A stretch of 64,000 nucleotides of DNA, taken from positions 186,001-250,000 of the forward strand of contig NZ_QXFJ01000023.1 in assembly GCF_003584165.1 (NCBI RefSeq). Direction: 5' to 3'. This DNA comes from Flagellimonas aequoris. GTDB taxonomy: Bacteria > Bacteroidota > Bacteroidia > Flavobacteriales > Flavobacteriaceae. Shown in pieces: positions 17,331 to 25,120 of the stretch. Made by a program: the position numbers and the translations under genes. The notes beneath the pieces were generated by a model. The model ran no database searches and had not been told where the DNA came from. It was given only the letters and a program-made list of their open reading frames with translations. Within the stretch, counting starts at the first letter, position 1. Every line of letters starts with the position of its first letter.

Positions 17331-18110
17331 ATGAAACAAAAACTATCCGTAATAAAAATAGGGGGCAACCTCATAGAAGACCAAAAAGGGTTTGAACATG
17401 TCCTGGGCCTGTTTTCCAAAATGGATGGAAACAAAATCTTGGTGCACGGCGGTGGTAAAAAAGCAACCGAACTGGGCAACAAATTGGGCATTGAGAGCCA
17501 AATGGTCAATGGAAGAAGGATTACAGATCCTGAAACCCTTGATATTGCCGTAATGGTTTATGGTGGATTGGTGAGTAAAAACATCGTAGCCAAACTACAA
17601 GCCTTGGGAACCGATGCCATAGGCATGAGCGGTGCCGATGCCAATGCTATCAGGGCACATAAAAGACCCATCAAAAAAGTGGATTTTGGACTCGTAGGTG
17701 ATGTGGATACCGTGAACACCTATGCGATTTTTAAACTGCTACAAGCTGGATTTACGCCCATTTTCTGCGCCTTGACCCATGATGGAAGAGGCCAGTTGCT
17801 CAACACGAATGCTGATACCATTGCCGCCGAATTAGCCATTGCCATGTCCGACCAATTTGAGACCACACTGTATTACTGTTTTGAGAAAAAAGGGGTTTTG
17901 CAGGACGTGGACGATGAAGATTCGGTAATCAGACACATTGACTCCAAAGCGTATGATGAACTTTTGGCCTATGGCATCATTGCCGATGGTATGCTCCCTA
18001 AATTGCACAATTGCTTCTATGCCTTGCGCAACCATGTGGCCAAAGTTTGTGTGGGAAATAGTGAAATGCTCGATCAGAGCAATGTGGAATATACGACCCT
18101 GACTTTATGA
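17331..18110 (+). CDS. argB: Acetylglutamate kinase
   Basis: A 259-aa amino acid kinase. IKIGGNLIED is the phosphate-binding start, LVHGGGKKATELGNKLG the acetylglutamate/ATP loop, and NTNADTIAAELAIAM the nucleotide-binding block. GLVGDVDTVN matches the family core. The protein lacks the N-terminal extension of arginine-inhibited forms, so feedback inhibition is not evident. ATGA overlap with argE. Confidence 0.95.
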   Translation: MKQKLSVIKIGGNLIEDQKGFEHVLGLFSKMDGNKILVHGGGKKATELGNKLGIESQMVNGRRITDPETLDIAVMVYGGLVSKNIVAKLQALGTDAIGMSGADANAIRAHKRPIKKVDFGLVGDVDTVNTYAIFKLLQAGFTPIFCALTHDGRGQLLNTNADTIAAELAIAMSDQFETTLYYCFEKKGVLQDVDDEDSVIRHIDSKAYDELLAYGIIADGMLPKLHNCFYALRNHVAKVCVGNSEMLDQSNVEYTTLTL

Positions 18111-19177
18111 CGATATCCCAAGACATATTGACCCAAAAAGCCATTGCGCTGCTGAAAGAGCTCATTTCCATTCCCTCCTTTTCAGGTGAAGAGGATAAAA
18201 CCGGGGATGCCATTGAAGCGTTCTTGCAGGGATTTGGCGTAAAAACGCAACGCCAATATCACAACATCTACGCTTTCAACAAATATTTTGATGAAAACAA
18301 ACCTACCCTATTGCTCAATTCGCATCACGATACCGTAAAACCGAACAGTGCCTACACCAAGGATCCTTTTAATCCGCATATTGAAGATGGTAAGCTATAC
18401 GGTTTGGGAAGTAATGATGCGGGCGGATGTTTGGTTTCGTTGTTGGCCACCTTTGTCCATTTTTACGACAAGGAAGGGTTGAGCCACAACATCATCATGG
18501 CGGCTACTGCGGAAGAAGAGGATGCTGGCGATAAAAGCTTACGCGGCCTGTTGCCCATCCTTCCAAAAATTGATGTGGCCGTGGTGGGCGAACCCACTTT
18601 GATGGATCTCGCCATTGCCGAAAAAGGGCTGGTGGTTTTTGATGCCGTTGTGGAAGGTACCCCTTCACATGCTGCACATCCGAACGACAACAATTCCATT
18701 TACAATACCATACCTGTATTGCAATGGTTCAAGGAATACAAGTTTGAAAAGATTTCCGAGGCTTTGGGTGAAGTAAAAATGACCGTTACCCAGATCAATG
18801 CCGGAAAACAACATAATGTGGTGCCAGCACAAGTGGATTTGGTAGTGGATGTTCGGGTGAACGACTGTTATACCAATCAGGAAATTTCGGATAGGCTGCA
18901 AAGAGAGGCACCCTGCAAAATGACTCCTCGCTCGTTACGCTTGAATTCATCCTGTATTGATCCGAACCATGCTTTGGTAAAAAGTGGTCTAGCTTTGGGA
19001 AGAAAAACCTATGGCTCCCCTACCTTGTCCGATCAGGCGGCATTGAGTTGTCAATCGGTAAAACTGGGACCAGGTGACAGTACGCGTTCCCATTCCGCTA
19101 ACGAATTCATTTTTGTGCATGAAATTGAGGAAGGCATCGACCTGTATATTAAAATCCTTTCAGGATTTTTACAATAA
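18107..19177 (+). CDS. argE: Acetylornithine deacetylase (M20 family)
   Basis: A 356-aa di-zinc M20 hydrolase. NSHHDTVKP holds the first metal His and the Asp two residues later, LGSNDAGGCL the bridging Asp, and ATAEEEDAGDKSL the catalytic Glu pair. In this operon it should remove the acyl group after carbamoylation (N-acetylcitrulline to citrulline), since the carbamoyltransferase is of the acylornithine type. Length is slightly short against 380-aa enterobacterial ArgE. Confidence 0.9.
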   Translation: MTISQDILTQKAIALLKELISIPSFSGEEDKTGDAIEAFLQGFGVKTQRQYHNIYAFNKYFDENKPTLLLNSHHDTVKPNSAYTKDPFNPHIEDGKLYGLGSNDAGGCLVSLLATFVHFYDKEGLSHNIIMAATAEEEDAGDKSLRGLLPILPKIDVAVVGEPTLMDLAIAEKGLVVFDAVVEGTPSHAAHPNDNNSIYNTIPVLQWFKEYKFEKISEALGEVKMTVTQINAGKQHNVVPAQVDLVVDVRVNDCYTNQEISDRLQREAPCKMTPRSLRLNSSCIDPNHALVKSGLALGRKTYGSPTLSDQAALSCQSVKLGPGDSTRSHSANEFIFVHEIEEGIDLYIKILSGFLQ

Positions 19178-19214
19178 AAAATACAATAAATAATTAGCAA
19201 TTAACATTGGTTCA

Positions 19215-19373
19215 ATGGCATTTTTAAAAGAGATAAAAGATGATCAGCTCTATGTTTATTTGAATGGAAATCTCATATACAAAAGATGGTTGAAAACTGG
19301 GAAATCTAAGGTCTTTGATAAAATAGCTTATGATAAATTCACTCTGAACTCCATAAAGGAAGAAGAAAAATAA
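19215..19373 (+). CDS. Small hypothetical protein between argE and argH (52 aa)
   Basis: An intact 52-codon ORF from ATG 19215 to TAA 19373, beginning MAFLKEIKDDQLYVYLNG and rich in Lys, Asp and Tyr. It has no signal peptide or membrane helix. Composition is more AT-rich than the arg genes. It fills most of the 249-base gap between argE and argH and has coding-like amino acid use (alternating hydrophobic residues in a possible beta-hairpin). I do not recognise the family. It might be a real small protein or a chance ORF. Confidence 0.45.
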   Translation: MAFLKEIKDDQLYVYLNGNLIYKRWLKTGKSKVFDKIAYDKFTLNSIKEEEK

Positions 19374-19426
19374 ATTTGGACAAACCACAGATTGTTTATT
19401 GTTAATTGAAAACTGATAATTGAACT

Positions 19427-20713
19427 ATGAAACTCTGGGACAAAGGTTTTAGCACCGATAAAAAAATAGACCATTTTACCGTGGGCAACGACCGCGAACT
19501 AGATCTGGTACTCGCTAAATATGACGTAATCGCATCCACCGCTCACGCCAAAATGTTGGGCAAGGTTGGGTTGATCTCCCAAGAAGAAGCCAAGGATTTG
19601 GTGAAAGCATTGGGTGACATCGGCAAGGATATCGAAAAGGGTAATTTCACCATTGAAAACGATTTTGAGGACATGCATTCCAAAATCGAATTCATCCTGA
19701 CCGAAAAATTGGGCGATACAGGTAAAAAAATCCATTCGGCACGATCTCGAAACGACCAAGTTTTGGTGGCCATGCAATTGTATCTGAAGGAAGAACTTAC
19801 CGAAATCAGGGAGCAGGTAAAAACCCTGTTCGACCTTTTTATGAAGCTTGCTGAAAAACACCAGAACGTGCTTTTACCAGGCTACACCCACCTTCAGATT
19901 GCCATGCCCTCCTCTTTTGGACTTTGGTTTTCTGCCTATGCCGAGAGCTTGATCGATGATCTGTACTTTGTACAGGCCGCCCATAAAATCGCGGATCAAA
20001 ACCCCTTGGGAAGTGCTGCCGGGTATGGAAGTTCCTTTCCTATAGACAGAACGTTCACTACTACGGAAATGGGTTTTGAGACCTTAAAGTACAACGTAGT
20101 GGCCGCCCAAATGGGTCGCGGAAAAGTGGAAAAAGCTGCTGCTTTTGGAATTTCCAGTGTAGCTGCCACCCTATCCAAAATGGCGATGGACATTTGCCTT
20201 TACATGAGCCAGAACTTTGATTTTATTTCGTTCCCGAACGAACTCACCACGGGCAGCAGCATTATGCCGCACAAGAAAAACCCAGATGTGTTTGAATTGA
20301 TCCGTGCCAAGTGTAACCGAATTCAAGCGGTACCCAACCAGCTCACCTTGATCACCAACAATTTGCCTAGTGGCTATCACCGTGACCTTCAATTGGTGAA
20401 GGAAGTGATCGTTCCTGCTTTGCAGGACATGCAGGCCTGTTTGGAACTAATGACCTTCAGTTTAAAGGAAATCAAGGTGAACCCCAAAATTTTGGACGAC
20501 CCCAAATACGATTACCTCTTCAGTGTGGACACCTTGAACGAACTCGTAAAAAGTGGCATGCCGTTCCGGGATGCATACAAGACCATGGGCAAGGCCATTG
20601 AAAATGGCAACTTTAAACCCAAAAAGGACATTGAGCATACCCATGAAGGCAGTTTAGGAAATCTGTGTTTGGAGCAGATAAAGGAAAAAATGGAACAGGC
20701 GCTGAGTTTGTAA
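19427..20713 (+). CDS. argH: Argininosuccinate lyase
   Basis: A 428-aa fumarase/aspartase superfamily enzyme that splits argininosuccinate to arginine and fumarate. Landmarks are HSARSRNDQV, LPGYTHLQ and the flexible catalytic loop GSSIMPHKKNPD. The C-terminus is shorter than the 460-aa E. coli enzyme, as seen in Bacteroidetes. It is the last gene of the arginine operon; the DNA after it turns AT-rich. Confidence 0.96.
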   Translation: MKLWDKGFSTDKKIDHFTVGNDRELDLVLAKYDVIASTAHAKMLGKVGLISQEEAKDLVKALGDIGKDIEKGNFTIENDFEDMHSKIEFILTEKLGDTGKKIHSARSRNDQVLVAMQLYLKEELTEIREQVKTLFDLFMKLAEKHQNVLLPGYTHLQIAMPSSFGLWFSAYAESLIDDLYFVQAAHKIADQNPLGSAAGYGSSFPIDRTFTTTEMGFETLKYNVVAAQMGRGKVEKAAAFGISSVAATLSKMAMDICLYMSQNFDFISFPNELTTGSSIMPHKKNPDVFELIRAKCNRIQAVPNQLTLITNNLPSGYHRDLQLVKEVIVPALQDMQACLELMTFSLKEIKVNPKILDDPKYDYLFSVDTLNELVKSGMPFRDAYKTMGKAIENGNFKPKKDIEHTHEGSLGNLCLEQIKEKMEQALSL

Positions 20714-21061
20714 AGGCTCTATTTTCTTTTTAATCTACATCAATTCAAAGGGTGCATCCATCCATTTGTGCTGGATTTTAACCACATAAATACTAACTTC
20801 ACTTTCCTGTGCTGAGCTTGATTCAGTATCTATGAAAATCAATTATGAAATTGTCTCCATAGATTTTCCTTTTCTCTGTGAAGTGTGGTTGATGAGTCTG
20901 TGATTATTTTACCAACTAATAAAGAACAAAAGAAAGCCCAATACAGCAGAAAATATTTAATAAATCTATCAGATAATACTAGAAACAAACACTTGGATTA
21001 TTTAAAAAGAGTTATTAACACAGATAAGTTCATGATATATAACGCAGATTAAGATTTATAA
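20714..21061. other. AT-rich gap after argH with no confident gene
   Basis: This 348-base gap contains a 7-bp inverted repeat (GAAAATC about 20834, GATTTTC about 20862) and an open frame of 50 codons from GTG 20900 to TAA 21052, rich in Lys and Asn. The frame has no recognisable similarity and no clear ribosome site; it may be a remnant. I see no convincing terminator for the arg operon. Confidence 0.4.
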
Positions 21062-21541
21062 ATGTCATCTAAAGAAGAGTATAATCATATTGGCTGGAGA
21101 ATCATTAAAACAAAAAATGATAAATATGCTCTTGAATATGAAAGAGATGTGCTAGGTGAAGAGGGAGCATTGATTTCAATTTCTGAAGAAGTATTTCATG
21201 CAGCGAAAGAGCCAAATTGCGATTTAACTGATTTATTTCGAAAATATAATTTAGATAATTGCAAAGTTCTTATAAGAATAGGAAAACCTGTAAACCTTGC
21301 TAATCCAAAAGCCAGAAAAAATACCCATAATAAGTTCTACGGACGAGGATATATTGTTGAAAAAACAGATAAAGGATTCTTTTTAAATTACCAATTAGAT
21401 AGACATGGTGGAGGAATGAGAGAGTTTGAAATAAACGAAAGAATTTACTTGTTCGCAAGAAATTCAAATTTATCAACATCTGATATATTAAAAAAATTTG
21501 ATTTGTATAAATATGACATTCCTGAAAATGACATTAAATAA
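21062..21541 (+). CDS. Hypothetical protein with internal tandem duplication (159 aa)
   Basis: An AT-rich orphan ORF. Its two halves look alike: residues about 10-68 (GWRIIKTKNDKYALEYE, then ISISEEVFHAAKEPNCDLTD, LFRKYNL) and about 95-153 (GRGYIVEKTDKGFFLNYQ, then FEINERIYLFARNSNLSTSD, ILKKFDL). Each half reads as a small beta-hairpin followed by a helical tail, about 58 residues long. No signal peptide, membrane helix or known motif. The base composition differs clearly from the arg genes, suggesting acquisition. Function unknown. Confidence 0.7.
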   Translation: MSSKEEYNHIGWRIIKTKNDKYALEYERDVLGEEGALISISEEVFHAAKEPNCDLTDLFRKYNLDNCKVLIRIGKPVNLANPKARKNTHNKFYGRGYIVEKTDKGFFLNYQLDRHGGGMREFEINERIYLFARNSNLSTSDILKKFDLYKYDIPENDIK

Positions 21542-21605
21542 CCACTGCCAACATTTTGTATGAGTAATGGTATTGAACGTGCAAAATAAATGGTTTGTGT
21601 CCCAC

Positions 21606-21626
21606 TCAAACTGCGTAGCGGTTTGA
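21606..21626. repeat. Short hairpin-forming palindrome
   Basis: TCAAAC at 21606-21611 and GTTTGA at 21621-21626 enclose a GC pair and a GTA loop, giving a nine-pair stem with one G-T wobble. It lies 65 bases after the AT-rich orphan gene and has no T-tract, so it is more like a dispersed palindrome than a terminator. Confidence 0.5.
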
Positions 21627-21772
21627 CAAGAAACTACCATGCAATCTGCCACTATTCAAACAATTTACGAATAAGCAATATTACAAAAATCCCTCCTTTA
21701 GTTCCCTTTAAAAAATTACCAAAGCTCTTGCCCAAAATTGTATCTTGAACCATCAATTCTAGTGGTTTCGTT

Positions 21773-23368
21773 ATGCAACAAAGAATTCTAACCTCCCTGC
21801 TGGCTTTTGCCTTGGTTTCTCTCTTAGGAAATGCCCAAGATCTATATCCCAAAAATGAAGCTGTTGATGTCCAAAACTATGTTTTCGGACTGAACCTGAA
21901 CGATGAAAACAACGAAATAAAGGGTGAGGCCGAGATTACGGTTTCCTTTAAATCCGAAGTTGTTCCATTTGCTTTGGACCTTATTCAAAAATCGGGGGAA
22001 TTTGGCATGGAAGTCACCGAAGTTTTGGAAGGCGCTACACCTGCCAATTATTCCTATGCGGATAACAAAATCAACATTGTTCCCACTACTTCCGAAAGCA
22101 ACACCCAGACCTATACCATAAAATACCACGGCATTCCTGAGCGGGGTCTCGTCATTTCCACAACCAAATTTGGAAAACGTTCCTTTTTTGGGGACAACTG
22201 GCCCAATTTAGCGCGGCACTGGCTTCCCTCCGTGGACCATCCGTACGATAAAGCAAGTGTGGAATTCCGTATTACGGCCCCTGACCATTACGATGTGGTG
22301 GCAACCGGCAAAAAACAGGAAGAGAGCAATCTGGAGAACGGGTACAAACTCACCATTTACCAAGAACTGGCCCCCGTGGCCACCAAGGTGATGACCATCG
22401 GGGTGACCGAATTTGCATCAAGGGTGGTTGGTGAAGTGGACAACATTGAGGTTTCCGCATGGGTATATCCGCAAAACCGTTTGGAAGGCTTTGGTGATTA
22501 TACCGTGGCGAAGGACGTTCTGGAGTATTTCATCAATCACATCGGCCCCTATTCGTATGCCAAATTGGCCAATATGCAGGCCAAGACCCAATGGGGCGGA
22601 CTCGAAAATGCAGGTACCATCGCCTATTTTGAAAATTCCGTGACCGGGAACAAGACTGTGGAACCCTTGATCGCCCATGAGATTGCCCACCAATGGTTCG
22701 GCAATTCGGCCACCGAAAAAAGCTGGAACCACGTATGGCTCAGTGAAGGGTTTGCCACCTATTTCTGCATTCTTTATCTGGAAAGTGTGTATGGCGACGA
22801 GCGAAGAAAAGAGGAATTGGCCATTGACAAAAAAGAAATCTTTGACTACTACCTTAAAAATCCATCCCCGATCGTAGACCTAACCATCAAAGACCCCATG
22901 AAGGTTCTGAGCACCAACACCTACCAAAAAGGAGGTTGGGTATTGAACATGCTGCGTCATAAGTTGGGCAACCACACCTTTTGGGAAGGCATTCAAAAGT
23001 ATTATGCCACCTACCAAAACAGCAATGCCCTTACCGACGATTTGCGCCATGTGATGGAAGAGGTATCAGGCCAAGATCTAGAGGCTTTTTTCCAACAATG
23101 GTTGTTCACCAAAGGACACCCTCAATTAAAATGGAACTGGGACTATAAAAAAGGAAAGGTTATCGTCCATTTGGAGCAAATGCAGGAGCACCATGTGTTT
23201 CAATTTCCTTTGGAAATCGGATTGGTCAAAAATGGGCAGACCACTCTGGAAACCATCGAGATGAAGGAACGGTCACAAAGCTTTGAAATCAATACCAAAG
23301 AAAAACCTGATTCCGTGGTGTTGGATCCCAACCAATGGACCTTGTTCCAGGATATGGGGAAACGCTAA
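21773..23368 (+). CDS. M1 family metallo-aminopeptidase, exported
   Basis: A 531-aa protein with a signal peptide (1-21, cut near LGNAQ), an N-terminal beta domain and a gluzincin domain. The exopeptidase motif reads GGLENAG (275-281, GAMEN equivalent). Zinc ligands are H302 and H306 with catalytic E303 in HEIAHQWFG, and E325 in LSEGFATY. It ends after the helical bundle near residue 440 plus a short beta segment, without the large C-terminal domain of ERAP-type enzymes. It should trim N-terminal residues of peptides in the periplasm. Monocistronic by its surroundings. Confidence 0.93.
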   Translation: MQQRILTSLLAFALVSLLGNAQDLYPKNEAVDVQNYVFGLNLNDENNEIKGEAEITVSFKSEVVPFALDLIQKSGEFGMEVTEVLEGATPANYSYADNKINIVPTTSESNTQTYTIKYHGIPERGLVISTTKFGKRSFFGDNWPNLARHWLPSVDHPYDKASVEFRITAPDHYDVVATGKKQEESNLENGYKLTIYQELAPVATKVMTIGVTEFASRVVGEVDNIEVSAWVYPQNRLEGFGDYTVAKDVLEYFINHIGPYSYAKLANMQAKTQWGGLENAGTIAYFENSVTGNKTVEPLIAHEIAHQWFGNSATEKSWNHVWLSEGFATYFCILYLESVYGDERRKEELAIDKKEIFDYYLKNPSPIVDLTIKDPMKVLSTNTYQKGGWVLNMLRHKLGNHTFWEGIQKYYATYQNSNALTDDLRHVMEEVSGQDLEAFFQQWLFTKGHPQLKWNWDYKKGKVIVHLEQMQEHHVFQFPLEIGLVKNGQTTLETIEMKERSQSFEINTKEKPDSVVLDPNQWTLFQDMGKR

Positions 23369-23428
23369 ACACGTTGTCACCATATGATGACATCCTGACA
23401 TCCAGTATCTTAACGATTATTTTACACT

Positions 23429-23444
23429 AGACCTGCCTAGGTCT
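23429..23444 (+). terminator. Possible weak terminator hairpin after the M1 peptidase gene
   Basis: AGACCT (23429-23434) and AGGTCT (23439-23444) form a six-pair stem around GCCT, followed by TTAAAAATATATT rather than a clean T-run. It is 60 bases after the stop codon. Termination is plausible but not certain. Confidence 0.35.
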
Positions 23445-23600
23445 TAAAAATATATTAAGGTTCGCTATTTAGTGTACAAAACCCTCGCTTTGGTATTTAT
23501 TTTGCAGTGTCATGTTTGACATTTAAAGTGGTTTTCTTGGCGCCACTTGACACAGGAAAGCCACCAAAATAACTGGTGTATAACCTAAAATTTGAGCAAC

Positions 23601-24089
23601 ATGAAAAGTACATTGATGTTGGTACCCGCCATGCTCTTGATGGTAAGCTGCCATGGCCAAGAACACAAAACAGATTCAGCAACGGAAAACAAGGACAAAG
23701 TTACCGTGGAACAGCCCAAGGGCGACTGGAAGGTAAACCGGGAATTTGACAAGGACGGCAACTTGATCCGGTACGATTCCATTTACACTTGGTCCTCTTC
23801 AGATTATGCCGATAAATTGGACCGCATGGACAAGGACAGTTTGTTGCAGTCCTTCACCTCAAGGTTTTCGGGCAGCTTTTCCCCGTTCAATGAGGAAGAT
23901 TTTCACAGCTTTTTTGCCGATGATTCCCTGTTCACCCAGCGTTTCTTTAAGGAGGATTTCTTTGAAAGCCCCATTGGCAAGGACTTTATGGATCTGGATG
24001 AAATCCAGAAACGCATGATGGACATGCAAAAGAAATTCTTGGAACAATACGGCCAAAAACCGAAAACCCAAGAGCCTAAGCAAAGTTGA
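23601..24089 (+). CDS. Hypothetical lipoprotein (162 aa)
   Basis: Start at ATG 23601 (MKSTLMLV); an upstream TTG is discarded. The lipobox is LLMVSC with Cys about 17, so the protein is lipid-anchored. The mature part is very acidic and rich in Phe, Asp and Ser, with a predicted helical C-terminus (FMDLDEIQKRMMDMQKKFLE, ending in Lys/Gln/Pro). No catalytic motif or known family. A strong terminator follows, so it is a single-gene unit. Function unknown. Confidence 0.75.
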   Translation: MKSTLMLVPAMLLMVSCHGQEHKTDSATENKDKVTVEQPKGDWKVNREFDKDGNLIRYDSIYTWSSSDYADKLDRMDKDSLLQSFTSRFSGSFSPFNEEDFHSFFADDSLFTQRFFKEDFFESPIGKDFMDLDEIQKRMMDMQKKFLEQYGQKPKTQEPKQS

Positions 24090-24114
24090 GTACCTGAGTT
24101 TTGTTTGAAAAAAA

Positions 24115-24150
24115 GGATTCCCCACACAGCAGGTGTTGGGGATTTTTGTT
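24115..24150 (+). terminator. Rho-independent terminator
   Basis: CCCCACAC (24120-24127) pairs with GTGTTGGGG (24133-24141) with one bulged T, and ATTTTTGTTTTTG follows at once. It lies about 30 bases beyond the lipoprotein stop codon and fits a classical intrinsic terminator. Confidence 0.75.
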
Positions 24151-24256
24151 TTTGTTTACGATATAAATTTCTCGAAATTTATTGGTTGATCGATTTAATT
24201 AATTTGACAAAGAATCATATTTTCAATGCGGAAGATGATTTAGAAATATTTAAAAA

Positions 24257-24877
24257 ATGGGGATATTTAGCTTTTTGAAAAGAAAACAGCATAACAATTT
24301 AATTGGGAAATATGAGAACTATGTTTTAGAAAGAAAATTACTGTCAGTTCATTGCTTTGCTCCCTTTTCTAACATGTTTAGTGATTATCATATATTCCAG
24401 ACTGAAAAAATGATGAAGGTTTGGGATACTTTCTTTCCCATCGCTATGTGCGGTTACTGTTCGACTCTTGACAACATAATTAATGAGTCAAATGAATATG
24501 ACTCATTAAAACAAACCGTTAGAAGTCAATTTATAAAAGGAGACGAGATTTTCGATGATTATCGGTCTTTCATCGATACGAAAAATAAAAAAATCGGAGA
24601 CACGTCTCAGTTAACCTCACTGTGGTTTTCAAAAAACTTTCAAGTATATGGGACTGAAGAACAACGAAGAGTAGCCAATGATTTGAAATTTTTGAATATT
24701 ATCAACTTGTTTCTGAAATCAGCCTACAATGATAAGGATGCTAATTTTCCAAATTACATATCAACCACTTTTAATGGTGATTTGAAAACTGAATCAGGAA
24801 TTACACAATATATTCGACTTATGGAATTGTACTGTAAAAAAACATTTGGTCTCATAAAAGAGATGTTGGAGCATTAA
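24257..24877 (+). CDS. Hypothetical AT-rich orphan protein (206 aa)
   Basis: An intact ORF that begins MGIFSFLKRKQHNN and is rich in Lys, Asn, Phe and Tyr. No signal peptide or transmembrane segment is evident; it looks like an all-helical cytoplasmic protein. The base composition is markedly more AT-rich than the flanking lipoprotein and DUF5916 genes, and codons such as ATA and AAA are frequent. No recognisable motif. The flanking non-coding DNA has the same composition, suggesting a small acquired segment of about 24.16-25.1 kb. Confidence 0.6.
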   Translation: MGIFSFLKRKQHNNLIGKYENYVLERKLLSVHCFAPFSNMFSDYHIFQTEKMMKVWDTFFPIAMCGYCSTLDNIINESNEYDSLKQTVRSQFIKGDEIFDDYRSFIDTKNKKIGDTSQLTSLWFSKNFQVYGTEEQRRVANDLKFLNIINLFLKSAYNDKDANFPNYISTTFNGDLKTESGITQYIRLMELYCKKTFGLIKEMLEH

Positions 24878-25120
24878 TTTTGGAAAAATCACTCGCAAAA
24901 CTCAATATAATTAATTGCGAATAACGTCCTACCTTCAATTGCTGAAAATCTGCTGCGATATTATAACCAAACCGAGAAATACTACCGAACATAAATTAGC
25001 TCATTTTCTTTGCATATCGATTTTTACCAATCCCTCAATCCAACCCTAAAAAAATTATACTCTTCTTGATTTATCATCATAAAACCGAGTAATTTCTTAT
25101 TTTTAGCGCACAAACTAAAA

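Noticed and set aside
21542..21660. Integron attC-like site after the AT-rich orphan gene
   Set aside because: Only a short palindrome is clear; no paired core sites, cassette array or integrase are visible.
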